In this document: positions 8,467-18,585 of the stretch, in pieces
How positions within the stretch are numbered: position 1 is the first letter of the stretch
Layout: each line of letters starts with the position of its first letter
From: an uncultured Clostridia bacterium
GTDB taxonomy: Bacteria; Bacillota; Clostridia; TANB77; CAG-508
Direction: 5' to 3'
DNA: 64,000 bases
Assembly (NCBI GenBank): GCA_934162205.1
Contig: CAKPIA010000003.1
Location: 97,687-161,686 of the forward strand
Program-made: the position numbers and the translations under genes
The notes under the pieces: generated by a model
Seen by the model: only the letters and a program-made list of their open reading frames with translations
Database searches by the model: none
Told to the model about the DNA's origin: nothing

Positions 8467-11400
8467 ATTCTTCTTTAATTTCAACTCTTTCTTTTCCTAA
8501 AATTTCTTCAAATACTTTTAGAATTTCATCTGTTACAAATATCGCTCCACATGGTTTAAATTCATTATCCATTTTTATTTGAACACTTATATTATTTTTC
8601 TCACCAGAAAAATATTTAATAGCTCCTCTTAATTTTACTTTTGTTTCTTCTTCTAAATCTGTTATATCAAAAATTAAAACTTTGTGTTTTTTTACTCCAA
8701 AATCTGTAATTTGTTTTGCAATAATTTTCGTTTCTTCATTTTCTCTTACACTTAATCTACCATCTACCAAAACAATATTTTCTTCTATTAAGCTTTTTTG
8801 TGAAGATAAATATGCATTTTCAAATACTATTATTTCTACTTGTCCAAATAAATCTTCTACTGTTACAAATGCCATAATTTTATTTGTTTTAGTATATTTT
8901 TTCTTTACAGATGTTATTATTCCAGCATATTTAATATTTTGTCCATCTTTAAATTGCAATTTTTCTGTTTGTTCTTCTTTTGACATTTCTTCATCTATTT
9001 CTTTTATTTGTTTGGTATTTATATTTGTTTCATGTTCAATTTGATTTCTTAATTTTTCTAATGGATGTCCTGAAACATATATACCTAACATTTCTTTTTC
9101 CATAGATAATAATTCTTTTTCTGTAAACTCTTGTTGATTGTAATATGTGTATTTTATTTTATCGTTTTTTTCCACATCTTCTTTGTTTCCAATATCAAAC
9201 ATTGATACTTGTCCATCTAATCCCTTTTTCTTACTACTTTGAATTGTATCAATTATTGTTTCAAAAGATGCTAATAATGTTGCTCTATTTTCTGGGAATT
9301 CTTGAAATGCACCAGCTCTTATTAAACTTTCTATACATTTTTTATTAACTGCTTCATCTGCAATTCTTTCACAAAAATCTGTAAAACTTTTAAATTTACC
9401 ATTTTCATTTCTTTCTTTTATAATACTATCAATTGGTACTAGCCCAACATTTTTAATACTGCCTAATCCAAATCTAATTTTTCCTATTTTTTGTCCGCCA
9501 TCTATATTTTCAACAGTAAATTTTGAACTACTTTTATTTATATCTGGTTTTAATATTTCAATTCCCAATGTCTTACATTCATCTATATATTGAGGAATTT
9601 TATCTAAATTTCCTAAAAAACTATTTAATGTAGCAGCCATAAATTCTGCTGGATAATATGCCTTTAAGTACGCTGTTCTATATGCCACAACAGCATAACA
9701 CGCAGCATGAGATTTATTAAATGCATATTTTGCAAATTCAGCCATTTCATCAAATATTTTATTTGCAGATTCTTTATCTATACCATTTCTTACACATCCT
9801 GGTACTATGATGTTTCCACTTTCATCTACTTGACCATTTATAAAGATCTCTCTTTCTTTTGCCATAACATCCAGCTTTTTCTTTCCCATTGCTCTTCTTA
9901 CTAAGTCTGCTCTTCCTAGTGAATATCCAGCTAAATCTCTTACTATTTGCATAACTTGTTCTTGATAAACCATACAACCATATGTAACATTTAATATTGG
10001 CTCTAGTCTTGGATGTGTATATTCATTATGACCTGGATGCAATTTTCCTTTTATATATCTTGGTATTTGATCCATAGGACCAGGTCTATATAAAGAAACA
10101 CCAGCTATTAAATCTTCAAGACAATCTGGTTTTAATTCTTTCATAAAGTTTGTCATACCTTGTGATTCAAATTGGAAAATACCACATGTTTTTCCTTCTT
10201 GCCATAATTTATATACTTTAGGATCTGCCATATCTTTATCAAATTCTACATCTATATCTCTATTTTGTTTTACTAAATCTATTGTGTCTTTTATAACTGT
10301 TAATGTTCTAAGTCCTAAAAAATCCATTTTTAATAGGCCTAATTCTTCTAATGTTGTCATTATATATTGTGTAGATATTTGATTATCTCTTACATATAAT
10401 GGCACATAAGTATCTACAGGATCTTTTGTTATAACAATACCACAAGCATGCGTAGATGCCTGCCTTGGCATTCCTTCTAATCCCATAGCTATGTCTAATA
10501 AATTTTTAATATTTCCATCATTTTCATATAAGTCATTTAATTCTTTGTTTTGTTCTAATGCCTTTTTTATTGTTATATGCAATTCATTTGGTATCATTTT
10601 TGCAAGTTTGTCCGCTTCCGAATAAGGAAAATCTAATACTCTTGCTACATCTCTTATTACCATTCTAGCTGACATAGTTCCAAATGTAATTATCTGTGAA
10701 ACATGATCATGTCCATATTTTCTAGAAACATAGTCTATTACATCTTGCCTATGCTCATAACAAAAATCAACATCAAAATCAGGCATGCTTATTCTTTCCG
10801 GATTTAAAAATCTTTCAAAAAGTAGACCATATTTTATTGGGTCAATATCTGTTATTTCTATTGCATATGCAATTATTGATCCAGCACCAGATCCACGTCC
10901 TGGTCCTACTGGTATATCATGAGTTTTTGCATAATAAATAAAGTCCCAAACTATTAAGAAATAATCAACATATCCCATTTTTTTAATTATACTTAATTCA
11001 TATTCAGCTCTTTCTAATATTTCCTTAGATGGATTATCCCCATATCTATTTTTTATTCCATCATCACATAACTTTTTAAAATAATCATAATGAGTTTCAA
11101 ATTCTGGTGGAACATCATAATTTGGCAAAATAGTATGCCCAAATTCAAATTCCACATTACATTTTTCTGCTATTTTTACAGTATTTTCTATTGCATCTGG
11201 AAAATTGCTAAAATACTCTGACATTTCTTCTGGAGATTTTACATATAATTCGTCTGTTTCAAATCTCATTCTATCACTATCACTCATTCTTTTTCCTGTT
11301 TGAATACAAAGTAATACCTCATGATTATATGCATCTTCTCTTTTTAAATAATGAGCATCATTTGTTGCAGCAAGTGGTATATCTAATTTTCTTGCTAACT

Positions 11401-11971
11401 GAATTAATTTTTGATTTGCTAATACTTGTTCTTGTAACCCATTATTTTGTACTTCTATATAATAATCTTCTCCAAAAACTTTTTTATGCCATAATGCTAT
11501 TTCTTCTGCTTTTTCATTATTTCCATTTAATAAAGCCTGATTTAAACTTCCCGCTAAACATCCGCTTAAGCATATTAATCCTTCATGATATTTTTCTAGC
11601 ACTTCTAAATCAATACGTGGTTTATAATAATATCCATCAACAAATCCAATTGATACTAATTTACTTAAATTCTTATACCCTTCATTATTTTTAGCAAGCA
11701 ATATAAGATGATTATATTTGTTGTCTATATTTGGTTCTTTATCAAATCTACTCCTAGGTGCTACATATACCTCACATCCTATAATTGGCTTTATTCCCTC
11801 TTTTTTACAAGCTTTATAAAAGTCTATTACACCATACATAACTCCATGATCAGTAAGAGCTATGGCATTCATTCCAAGCTCTTTTGCTCTTACTGGTAAA
11901 TCTTTTATTCTATTAGCTCCATCTAGCAAACTAAATTCACTATGTATATGTAAATGAACAAAATCTGACAT
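8465..11971 (-). CDS. dnaE: DNA polymerase III subunit alpha (DnaE)
   Basis: The 1168-residue protein is full length for DnaE-type replicative polymerase, which extends DNA with the beta clamp. In order: N-terminal PHP domain (VHLHIHSEFSLLDG, residues 5-18, and LTDHGVMYGV), catalytic palm with PDFDVDF (about residue 397; the first two catalytic aspartates) and KMDFLG (about 553; the third), GPGRGSGAGS, helix-hairpin-helix region, and a C-terminal OB fold (about 990-1070). There is no DEDD exonuclease insertion, so it is DnaE and not PolC. AAGGAGAAAG precedes the ATG. It is a single gene upstream of the terminator shared with mgtA. Confidence 0.97.
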   Translation of the reverse strand: MSDFVHLHIHSEFSLLDGANRIKDLPVRAKELGMNAIALTDHGVMYGVIDFYKACKKEGIKPIIGCEVYVAPRSRFDKEPNIDNKYNHLILLAKNNEGYKNLSKLVSIGFVDGYYYKPRIDLEVLEKYHEGLICLSGCLAGSLNQALLNGNNEKAEEIALWHKKVFGEDYYIEVQNNGLQEQVLANQKLIQLARKLDIPLAATNDAHYLKREDAYNHEVLLCIQTGKRMSDSDRMRFETDELYVKSPEEMSEYFSNFPDAIENTVKIAEKCNVEFEFGHTILPNYDVPPEFETHYDYFKKLCDDGIKNRYGDNPSKEILERAEYELSIIKKMGYVDYFLIVWDFIYYAKTHDIPVGPGRGSGAGSIIAYAIEITDIDPIKYGLLFERFLNPERISMPDFDVDFCYEHRQDVIDYVSRKYGHDHVSQIITFGTMSARMVIRDVARVLDFPYSEADKLAKMIPNELHITIKKALEQNKELNDLYENDGNIKNLLDIAMGLEGMPRQASTHACGIVITKDPVDTYVPLYVRDNQISTQYIMTTLEELGLLKMDFLGLRTLTVIKDTIDLVKQNRDIDVEFDKDMADPKVYKLWQEGKTCGIFQFESQGMTNFMKELKPDCLEDLIAGVSLYRPGPMDQIPRYIKGKLHPGHNEYTHPRLEPILNVTYGCMVYQEQVMQIVRDLAGYSLGRADLVRRAMGKKKLDVMAKEREIFINGQVDESGNIIVPGCVRNGIDKESANKIFDEMAEFAKYAFNKSHAACYAVVAYRTAYLKAYYPAEFMAATLNSFLGNLDKIPQYIDECKTLGIEILKPDINKSSSKFTVENIDGGQKIGKIRFGLGSIKNVGLVPIDSIIKERNENGKFKSFTDFCERIADEAVNKKCIESLIRAGAFQEFPENRATLLASFETIIDTIQSSKKKGLDGQVSMFDIGNKEDVEKNDKIKYTYYNQQEFTEKELLSMEKEMLGIYVSGHPLEKLRNQIEHETNINTKQIKEIDEEMSKEEQTEKLQFKDGQNIKYAGIITSVKKKYTKTNKIMAFVTVEDLFGQVEIIVFENAYLSSQKSLIEENIVLVDGRLSVRENEETKIIAKQITDFGVKKHKVLIFDITDLEEETKVKLRGAIKYFSGEKNNISVQIKMDNEFKPCGAIFVTDEILKVFEEILGKERVEIKEE

Positions 11972-12032
11972 TTTCTTTCTCCTTATTTGACACTCATTAT
12001 ATGAAATTCTTATAATTTTGTCAATTTAGTAA

Positions 12033-13475
12033 TTACTTTTCTACCCATACAGACACAGTTCTATTCTTTACTTTAAATACTCCGCATCCATCTTCATCAA
12101 TTGTAACTTCTTCTTCAAAATTTCCTAATGCATCTATAAAAGTTTCTCCTGCAAATTTTTCTCCTATGTACATTCTTTTTTCTCCATCTATTTTATTAGA
12201 CGCTATAACTGCTAATCCAGATTTTATATGTTCATCGTCTCCTTCACGAGTAAAACCTATTACACTATCGTGATCAAAATAATCATGTTCTAATCCATAT
12301 GCCTTATCTTTTCTTAATATCATTAGATCTTCTAATTTACCCATTTTTTCTATATTACTATATGGTATTCCATAATAATCACCATAAAATACACATGGAT
12401 ATCCATCATTCTTTAATAAAATTATTGAATATGCAATTTGTTTAAACCATGGTTCTATAAAGCTTTGTAATGCTTGCCCTGGTTGAGTATCATGATTATC
12501 TACAAATGTTACTGCTTTAAGTGGATTTTCCTTTAATAATGTATTGTCTAATAATTTTGACATATCATAATTGAGGTCTTGTGACGCTGTATAAAAATTA
12601 TAATGTAATGGTACATCAAATAAAGAAATTTGTCCTTCTGTTTCTGTTATATATTTATGTAATTTTTTTACATCTCCTGTCCAATATTCTCCAACTGCGA
12701 ATATATCTCTTTTTTTATACTCTTTTAAATATTTCATCCATTCATTATAAAATGATGATGGAATATGTTTTAAGGCATCCAATCTAAAACCATCTACATA
12801 TGTAAAATCCATATACCATTTTCCCCAATTTTTACATTCTTCAACTACTTCTTGATTATTAAAATCTAGGTCTGCTCCCATTAAATAATCATAATTTCCG
12901 TTTTCATCATCAACTTCATTTTGCCACTCTTTATCTTTAAACTTAAAAATTGAGTGTTCACCTGTTGCATTATTATAATCAATTCCATCAAAGTGTGTCC
13001 AATTCCATTTAAAATTTGAATACTTATTTTTTCTATTTGGAAACGTAAATTTTGTTGCTGCTTGTAATGTTTCATTTTGAGAAATTTCTATATTATGATT
13101 AGCCCAATCTACTTTATTTGCTTTAATTATTTGAAAAAAATCTGCTCCCATTTTATGATTTAAAACAATATCTGCATAACTTTCTATACCTGCTTGTTTT
13201 AAAACTTGTATTGCTTCTAAATACTCATCTTTTGTTCCGTATTTAGTTGCAATAGAACCCTGTTGATCAAATTCTCCTAAATCATATAAATCATATGGAC
13301 CATATCCAACTTCATTTTTTCCACCAATTCCTTTATAAGCTGGAGGTAACCACAAAGCTGTAACTCCAATTCTTGATAATTTATCAGCTTGTTCTATTAC
13401 TTTATTCCATAAACCTTTTTCACAATTTAAATACCATTCAAAATACTGCATTATTGTTCCATTTATTTTTTTCAA
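12033..13475 (-). CDS. Cytoplasmic alpha-amylase (GH13)
   Basis: The 480-residue protein begins NGTIMQYFEWYL, the hallmark of the GH13 subfamily 5 liquefying amylases and of E. coli AmyA. All four GH13 regions are seen: YADIVLNHK, GFRLDALKH with the nucleophile aspartate, AVGEYWTG with the acid glutamate, and FVDNHDTQP. It hydrolyses alpha-1,4 bonds of starch or glycogen. There is no signal peptide, so it should act in the cytoplasm, probably on stored glycogen together with the GT4/GH57 cluster at 36-40 kb. The start is TTG at 13473-13475, supported by AGAAGGAGA about 5 bases upstream. It is divergent from the thioesterase gene. Confidence 0.93.
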   Translation of the reverse strand: MKKINGTIMQYFEWYLNCEKGLWNKVIEQADKLSRIGVTALWLPPAYKGIGGKNEVGYGPYDLYDLGEFDQQGSIATKYGTKDEYLEAIQVLKQAGIESYADIVLNHKMGADFFQIIKANKVDWANHNIEISQNETLQAATKFTFPNRKNKYSNFKWNWTHFDGIDYNNATGEHSIFKFKDKEWQNEVDDENGNYDYLMGADLDFNNQEVVEECKNWGKWYMDFTYVDGFRLDALKHIPSSFYNEWMKYLKEYKKRDIFAVGEYWTGDVKKLHKYITETEGQISLFDVPLHYNFYTASQDLNYDMSKLLDNTLLKENPLKAVTFVDNHDTQPGQALQSFIEPWFKQIAYSIILLKNDGYPCVFYGDYYGIPYSNIEKMGKLEDLMILRKDKAYGLEHDYFDHDSVIGFTREGDDEHIKSGLAVIASNKIDGEKRMYIGEKFAGETFIDALGNFEEEVTIDEDGCGVFKVKNRTVSVWVEK

Positions 13476-13532
13476 TTATATCTCCTTCTTCCCCGAAACA
13501 TTATATCATTATAAGATTTTATTGTACATAAA

Positions 13533-13561
13533 TTGACAAGTTTTTTTAATTTTTATATAAT
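13533..13561 (+). promoter_or_regulatory. Full-consensus sigma-A promoter of the thioesterase gene
   Basis: TTGACA (13533-13538), 17 bases, TATAAT (13556-13561). It is the only exact match to both consensus hexamers that I found in the window. Confidence 0.85.
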
Positions 13562-13602
13562 CACATATGGTTAATAAAATATAATATAAGGAAGCGATTT
13601 TT

Positions 13603-14019
13603 TTGGAACATATTTTTGAAAGAACTATAAACTATTATGAAACAGATAAAATGGGAATTGTACACCATTCTAACTACATTAGATTCTTAGAAGAAGCTCG
13701 TTGTAAATTTTTAAAAGCAATCGATTTACCTTATGAAACTTTAGAAAATAATGGAATTATGATACCTGTTTTAGAAGTTCACTGTAAATACAAATATCAC
13801 GTAAGCTTTGGAGACACAATTGTTATAAAAAGTAAAATTTCAACCTTTACAGGCGTTAAAATGATTGTTGACTATGAAATAATTAACAAAGCTAATTCTA
13901 ATTTAGTTATGACAGCTCAAACCAAACATTGTTTTACAAATAACTCTTTACGACCTATAAACCTAAAAAAACATTATATAGAAGGTTACGAAAAAATAAT
14001 GAATGCTTTAGAAAATTAA
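13603..14019 (+). CDS. Acyl-CoA thioesterase, YbgC/4-HBT hotdog family
   Basis: The 138-residue protein is a single hotdog domain. It carries the 4-hydroxybenzoyl-CoA thioesterase signature YYETDKMGIVHHSNYIRFLEEAR (shown here only in part: D-x-M-G-I-V-x-x-S-N-Y, with the catalytic Asp near residue 14). Family members cleave short- and medium-chain acyl-CoA or acyl-ACP thioesters. The start is TTG at 13603-13605; AAGGAAG lies 8 bases upstream and there is no better ATG. A full-consensus promoter drives it, implying strong constitutive expression. The physiological substrate is not predictable. Confidence 0.88.
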   Translation: MEHIFERTINYYETDKMGIVHHSNYIRFLEEARCKFLKAIDLPYETLENNGIMIPVLEVHCKYKYHVSFGDTIVIKSKISTFTGVKMIVDYEIINKANSNLVMTAQTKHCFTNNSLRPINLKKHYIEGYEKIMNALEN

Positions 14020-14043
14020 AATATAGTAATTTATAAAAAATAC

Positions 14044-14072
14044 TTTATATTTTATATGTTTTATGGTACAAT
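14044..14072 (+). promoter_or_regulatory. Promoter of the zinc-ribbon gene
   Basis: TTTATA (14044-14049), 17 bases, TACAAT (14067-14072) with an upstream TGG making an extended -10. Confidence 0.5.
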
Positions 14073-14127
14073 ATTGTAAATTTATAAATTATAATGTCAA
14101 AAGATAAAATATTAGGAGGAATTTTTT

Positions 14128-14415
14128 ATGGAATTTAGTAAATGTAATCGTTGTGGTAACTTCTATATTTCAGATAGTAATGTATGCCCTAAATGTGCAG
14201 CAAAAGATAATTTAGAATTTTCTGCATTTAAAAATTATATACAAGAAAATGGTTTTGAAGAATCATTAGGAGCTATATCTTCTGAAACAGGTATTTCAGA
14301 AAAGAATTTAAGTAGATTTTTAAATTATGACGAATTTAAACAATTTCAACAAGAAAATGGAAATATAAACTTAAATAACAATAAATTTGGAAATAATGGA
14401 ATAAATTTAGATTAA
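14128..14415 (+). CDS. Small zinc-ribbon/HTH protein, YvyF-like layout
   Basis: The 95-residue protein opens with a four-cysteine zinc ribbon (CNRCGNFY at residues 6-13 and CPKC at about 23-26). A helical segment follows that reads like a helix-turn-helix (AISSETGISEKNLSRFLNY, about 51-70), then an Asn-rich tail. The same order of ribbon and HTH occurs in the flagellar-operon regulator YvyF (TIGR03826), but the likeness is structural and weak, and no flagellar genes are nearby. It is preceded by AGGAGGAATT and a promoter, and followed by a terminator just before tyrS. It is probably a regulator, with the target unknown. Confidence 0.75.
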   Translation: MEFSKCNRCGNFYISDSNVCPKCAAKDNLEFSAFKNYIQENGFEESLGAISSETGISEKNLSRFLNYDEFKQFQQENGNINLNNNKFGNNGINLD

Positions 14416-14426
14416 TTTTTATATTA

Positions 14427-14456
14427 TAGCCATATTATATATATGGCTACTTTTAT
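14427..14456 (+). terminator. Terminator between the zinc-ribbon gene and tyrS
   Basis: TAGCCATAT pairs with ATATGGCTA across a 5-base loop, followed by CTTTTATT. It leaves only about 25 nt before tyrS, so there is no room for a T-box leader. Confidence 0.6.
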
Positions 14457-14480
14457 TAATTATACTAGGAGGATTTATAT

Positions 14481-15695
14481 ATGAAAAATGTATTTGATAT
14501 ATTAGATGAAAGAGGATATGTTGAACAAATGACTCATCCTCAAGAAATCAAAGAATTATTTGCTAAGGAATCTGTACCTTTCTACATAGGAATAGATCCA
14601 ACAGCTGATAGTTTGCATATTGGTCACTTTATATCTTTAATGGTTGCTTCTCATATGCAAAAATGTGGTCACAAACCAATCATATTAGTTGGTGGTGGTA
14701 CTGCTATTATAGGTGACCCATCAGGAAAAACTGATATGAGAAAAATGCTATCTAAAGAAGAAATAAATCATAATGTTGAATCAATAAAAAAACAAATAGC
14801 TAAGTTTTTAAGTTTTGAAGGTGAAAATGCAGCTATTATTGTTAATAATGCTGATTGGATATTAGATTTAAATTATGTTGATTTTATGCGTGAAATAGGA
14901 AGTTTATTCTCAGTAAATAAAATGCTTGCAGCAGATTGTTATAAACAAAGATTAGATACAGGTCTTACATTTTTTGAAATGGGATATATGCTTATGCAAT
15001 CTTATGACTTTTTATATTTGTACAATAAATATGGATGTAAATTAGAAATGGGCGGAAACGATCAATGGTCTAATATCATAGGCGGTGTTGATCTTATAAG
15101 AAAAATTGGTAAAGATGATTCTTTTGGTTTAACATTTAAACTTCTTACAACTAAAGAAGGTAAAAAAATGGGAAAAACTGAGAAAGGTGCTTTATGGCTT
15201 GATGCAGAAAAAACTTCTCCTTATGAATTTTATCAATATTGGAGAAACGTTGCTGATGATGATATAAAAACTGTTTTATCATTACTTACATTCTTACCTA
15301 TGGATAAAATAAATGAACTTACATCTTATAATGATGAAAGAATAAATGAAGCAAAAAAAGTAGCTGCTTTTGAAATAACAAAATTAATTCACGGTGAAGA
15401 AGAAGCAAAAAAAGCTGAACAAGCTTCACTAGCATTATTTGAAGGTCAAGGAAATTTAGATAATATGCCTTCTACTAAATTAGAAAATATTGATATTTCT
15501 ATTGTTGACGCTATTGTTTTAACAGGTATTGCACCATCAAAGGGTCAAGCAAGAACTTTAATTGCTCAAGGTGGAATTTCTTTAAATGACGAAAAAGTAA
15601 CTGATGTTTCTTATAAATTATCAGAAAATGATTTTAATGATGGATATGCTATATTAAAAAAAGGTAAAAAAATATATCATAAATTAGAAAAATAA
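14481..15695 (+). CDS. tyrS: Tyrosyl-tRNA synthetase
   Basis: TyrRS charges tRNA-Tyr. The 404-residue protein has the class I signature DSLHIGHF (about residues 44-51) and KMGKT (about 231-235), the latter standing for KMSKS. A C-terminal S4 RNA-binding domain begins near residue 335 ([20 protein letters not shown]). The length and the [12 protein letters not shown] variant fit the TyrS subgroup of Clostridia. AGGAGGATT precedes the ATG. No T-box is present in the short leader, unlike many Firmicute synthetases. A strong terminator follows. Confidence 0.97.
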   Translation: MKNVFDILDERGYVEQMTHPQEIKELFAKESVPFYIGIDPTADSLHIGHFISLMVASHMQKCGHKPIILVGGGTAIIGDPSGKTDMRKMLSKEEINHNVESIKKQIAKFLSFEGENAAIIVNNADWILDLNYVDFMREIGSLFSVNKMLAADCYKQRLDTGLTFFEMGYMLMQSYDFLYLYNKYGCKLEMGGNDQWSNIIGGVDLIRKIGKDDSFGLTFKLLTTKEGKKMGKTEKGALWLDAEKTSPYEFYQYWRNVADDDIKTVLSLLTFLPMDKINELTSYNDERINEAKKVAAFEITKLIHGEEEAKKAEQASLALFEGQGNLDNMPSTKLENIDISIVDAIVLTGIAPSKGQARTLIAQGGISLNDEKVTDVSYKLSENDFNDGYAILKKGKKIYHKLEK

Positions 15696-15700
15696 TTTTA

Positions 15701-15735
15701 AAAAACCTCTTAGATAAATTCTAAGAGGTTTTTAT
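15701..15735. terminator. Bidirectional terminator between tyrS and the UPF0182 gene
   Basis: AAAACCTCTTAGA pairs perfectly with TCTAAGAGGTTTT across a 5-base loop and is flanked by A and T runs. Confidence 0.92.
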
Positions 15736-15747
15736 TTTTAATATTTC

Positions 15748-18576
15748 TTATCTACTTGTATTTGTATCAACTACAATATTCTCGTCAATCATTGAATTAG
15801 TCTCATTTGTGTCTGTGTTATTTGTTGTATTACTGTTTTTCTTACTCTTCTTTTCTTCTTCTTGTAATTTTTCCAATGAATTAACTAAACCTTGAAGCTT
15901 TTTAATATCAGATCCCATCATTTCCCAATCATTATTTTTATTTGATTCTGTTAAATTATTATTAGCTTTTATAATTGCATCTATTAATCCTTGAAGGTCA
16001 TCTGTGTTTTCTACTTCTATATCAACAGCATATTGTGAAAGTAAATTTTTTATTGCTTCATTAATATTATTTCCAATTGCAACTTTATTTCCTGATGCTA
16101 CAATAATTTTCTTAAGAACTGGTACATCTGATTCATTAATCATTGTTTGATATATTGGTTCTACATATAAAAGAGTACTTTGTATTGGAACTATAATCAT
16201 TTGTTTTGTTATTTTTGTTCCTGTTACATTTAATGCATCTAATTCTTTTGAAATTGTTTCATCTTGACTAATTTGTGTATCTAATTGCATTGGCCCTAAT
16301 ATATTATTGTCTGATGCATATTTATATAGTTTTAATTTACTAGTTCCATCTTCATATGATCCAACTAAATATGATATTATATTTTGTTTTCCACTTGGTG
16401 TAAATGTTTGAACTAGTCCTAATGTATCTTTATCTGAATCTGTTGTTTTTAACATTGTGTAATATGGATTAAGTACTGTTCCTGTTGCTTTTGTTGTTTG
16501 CATTGTTGTATTATATTTTGCTTGTTCCCATATATCATCACTTCTATATAACACATCTGGTTTTACATTATGATATAATGTAATTATTTTTGATTGAATA
16601 TTATATAAATATTGTGGATATATAAAATTCTTTGATACATCTTCTGGTATCTTACTATCTATATCTTCAAATAATGTTTTATATGTATTTCTATATGCCA
16701 TAGCTATTGGATCTGTTCTATCTGTTATATAAAATTTCATAGTTCCATCATAACTATTTATTAATACTTTTACAGAATTTCTTATGTAATTAATTTTTTG
16801 TTTAGATCCATTATAAACTATATTGCTATAAGATGAGTATGGATAATCGCTAGATACTGTATATGCATCTAATACCCAAATAATATTTCCATTATCATCT
16901 ATTACTGAATATGGATTTTCATCATACAATAAATATGGTAATGCTTTTTTTGCTCTTTCTCTTATATTTCTATTTATTAGTATTTTACTATCGTTTGTTA
17001 TAGAATTAGAAAACGCTAAATTTATGTTTCCTTCTTTTATTGCAAGTACAATTCTATCTAAAAATCCTAAACTTAAACCTGCTTTTCCATTATATGAATA
17101 TTCATAATCTTTTCCACTTTCATCTGTATAATCATATTCTGATTTGTTTTTTGTATTTGTAACTATTGTTCCATCTGTTTCTAATCCAAAATATATTCTA
17201 GGTTGAGAAATTTTTATTTTATCGCTTGATGTTGCTTTTTGAACATATTCTACATTTCCTGTTTCTGTACTTTTGCTTGCAGATGTTATTATTTCTCCAT
17301 AACCATGTGTATATTCATATGTTTTATTATTATAAGTTCTGTCTCCACTTGAAATTTCTCTAGGAGAAAGATATACTAATTTTTCTTTTCCATCTATGTT
17401 GTATTTTCCTATGTTTGCATTTCTATATGTATAATATCCCGTATTTGTTTGACTATCTTCTAATGCTTTTACAACTGCATCTGTATTTATTATTGTTATA
17501 TTGTTTAAAATATTTCCATTATTATCTACTTCATCTACAGTAATTGTTCCAGAATAATTTAAATTTTCTTCTTTTATATTTATTCCATATGCATTTTTTG
17601 TATAATCTATATTATATGCAATATATTGTTTTTCTTTATCTAGTTCATTTGAATTTACAAATATAGCATCAAATATTACCATTACAAAGAATAATGAAAC
17701 TAAATATACTGGAAGAATAGCTAAACTTATTAATACTTTCTTCATGTTTGATTGTTTAAAATATTTTATAGCTGTAAATATTGATGCAACTATAACAACT
17801 GCAAATATTCTATATCCCCATAATTTAACTGTTGACTCTGTAAATCCTGCACCTGTTAATTCTACATCATTTTCTAATGTTATAAATTTTTGTAAAACAA
17901 TATTTTGAGTATTAAGTAATGTTAATAATGCTATCCCTATAGTAACTAACTTTAAATTTCTTATTCCCTTTTTCATTAATTTGCTTTGTTTTAATGTTTT
18001 TCTATCTATTCCATCAAAATGTATGTTAAAAACAATTATATAATATAATATCATATAAATTGTTAATCCTATTATTAAACCAATAAAGTATATTATGAAA
18101 AATTCTATAATAGGCTTTATAAACATATAATAAGAAATATCTAAATTAAATATTGGATCGGTAATTCCAAATGATGTATTGCTTGATAGAAGTAATATTT
18201 TATTTAACAACAAATTTGAAACTACTACACTTCCTATTGCTGCAATTACTAAAGAAAGCGATTTATTTAATAGTTTAGGCATTTCCTTTTTTTCTTCATC
18301 AAAAAATTCTTTTAACCCTTTTTTTATACCAATATTGGTAAAGTACATTACTATGTATAAAAATACAAAATTTATTCCCATTATAATGTATTTGCACTTT
18401 AAATTAGTTTGATATATATTAATATAATTTTCGCCTAATTCTTTATATTCTAAATAACTTCCTCTTAATGATATATAATTTCCTATTGCAAATATTATTA
18501 AAAATAATATTACTAATATCATTCTTGTTTTATTTTTCTTTTTTTGTACATTATTTTCCTGTTTTACTTCTCCCAT
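15748..18576 (-). CDS. UPF0182 family large membrane protein
   Basis: The 942-residue protein has about seven predicted membrane helices in the first 310 residues, then a large extracytoplasmic part. Family marks are clear: DPIFNLDISYYMF (about 140), NIDYTKNAYGI (about 325), LPYLLYDENPYSV and IIWVLDAYTVSSDYPYS (about 550-580), and YPQYLYNIQSKIITLYH (about 655). The C-terminal 70 residues are a Lys/Glu/Asn/Thr-rich tail with a predicted coiled coil. The molecular function of UPF0182 is not known. AGGAGGAGATT precedes the ATG. It starts 9 bases after the ftsY stop, so the two are co-transcribed. Confidence 0.93.
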   Translation of the reverse strand: MGEVKQENNVQKKKNKTRMILVILFLIIFAIGNYISLRGSYLEYKELGENYINIYQTNLKCKYIIMGINFVFLYIVMYFTNIGIKKGLKEFFDEEKKEMPKLLNKSLSLVIAAIGSVVVSNLLLNKILLLSSNTSFGITDPIFNLDISYYMFIKPIIEFFIIYFIGLIIGLTIYMILYYIIVFNIHFDGIDRKTLKQSKLMKKGIRNLKLVTIGIALLTLLNTQNIVLQKFITLENDVELTGAGFTESTVKLWGYRIFAVVIVASIFTAIKYFKQSNMKKVLISLAILPVYLVSLFFVMVIFDAIFVNSNELDKEKQYIAYNIDYTKNAYGINIKEENLNYSGTITVDEVDNNGNILNNITIINTDAVVKALEDSQTNTGYYTYRNANIGKYNIDGKEKLVYLSPREISSGDRTYNNKTYEYTHGYGEIITSASKSTETGNVEYVQKATSSDKIKISQPRIYFGLETDGTIVTNTKNKSEYDYTDESGKDYEYSYNGKAGLSLGFLDRIVLAIKEGNINLAFSNSITNDSKILINRNIRERAKKALPYLLYDENPYSVIDDNGNIIWVLDAYTVSSDYPYSSYSNIVYNGSKQKINYIRNSVKVLINSYDGTMKFYITDRTDPIAMAYRNTYKTLFEDIDSKIPEDVSKNFIYPQYLYNIQSKIITLYHNVKPDVLYRSDDIWEQAKYNTTMQTTKATGTVLNPYYTMLKTTDSDKDTLGLVQTFTPSGKQNIISYLVGSYEDGTSKLKLYKYASDNNILGPMQLDTQISQDETISKELDALNVTGTKITKQMIIVPIQSTLLYVEPIYQTMINESDVPVLKKIIVASGNKVAIGNNINEAIKNLLSQYAVDIEVENTDDLQGLIDAIIKANNNLTESNKNNDWEMMGSDIKKLQGLVNSLEKLQEEEKKSKKNSNTTNNTDTNETNSMIDENIVVDTNTSR

Positions 18577-18585
18577 AATCTCCTC

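Noticed and set aside
14400..14480. T-box leader for tyrS
   Set aside because: Only about 25 nt lie between the preceding terminator and the start region, and no T-box sequence is present.
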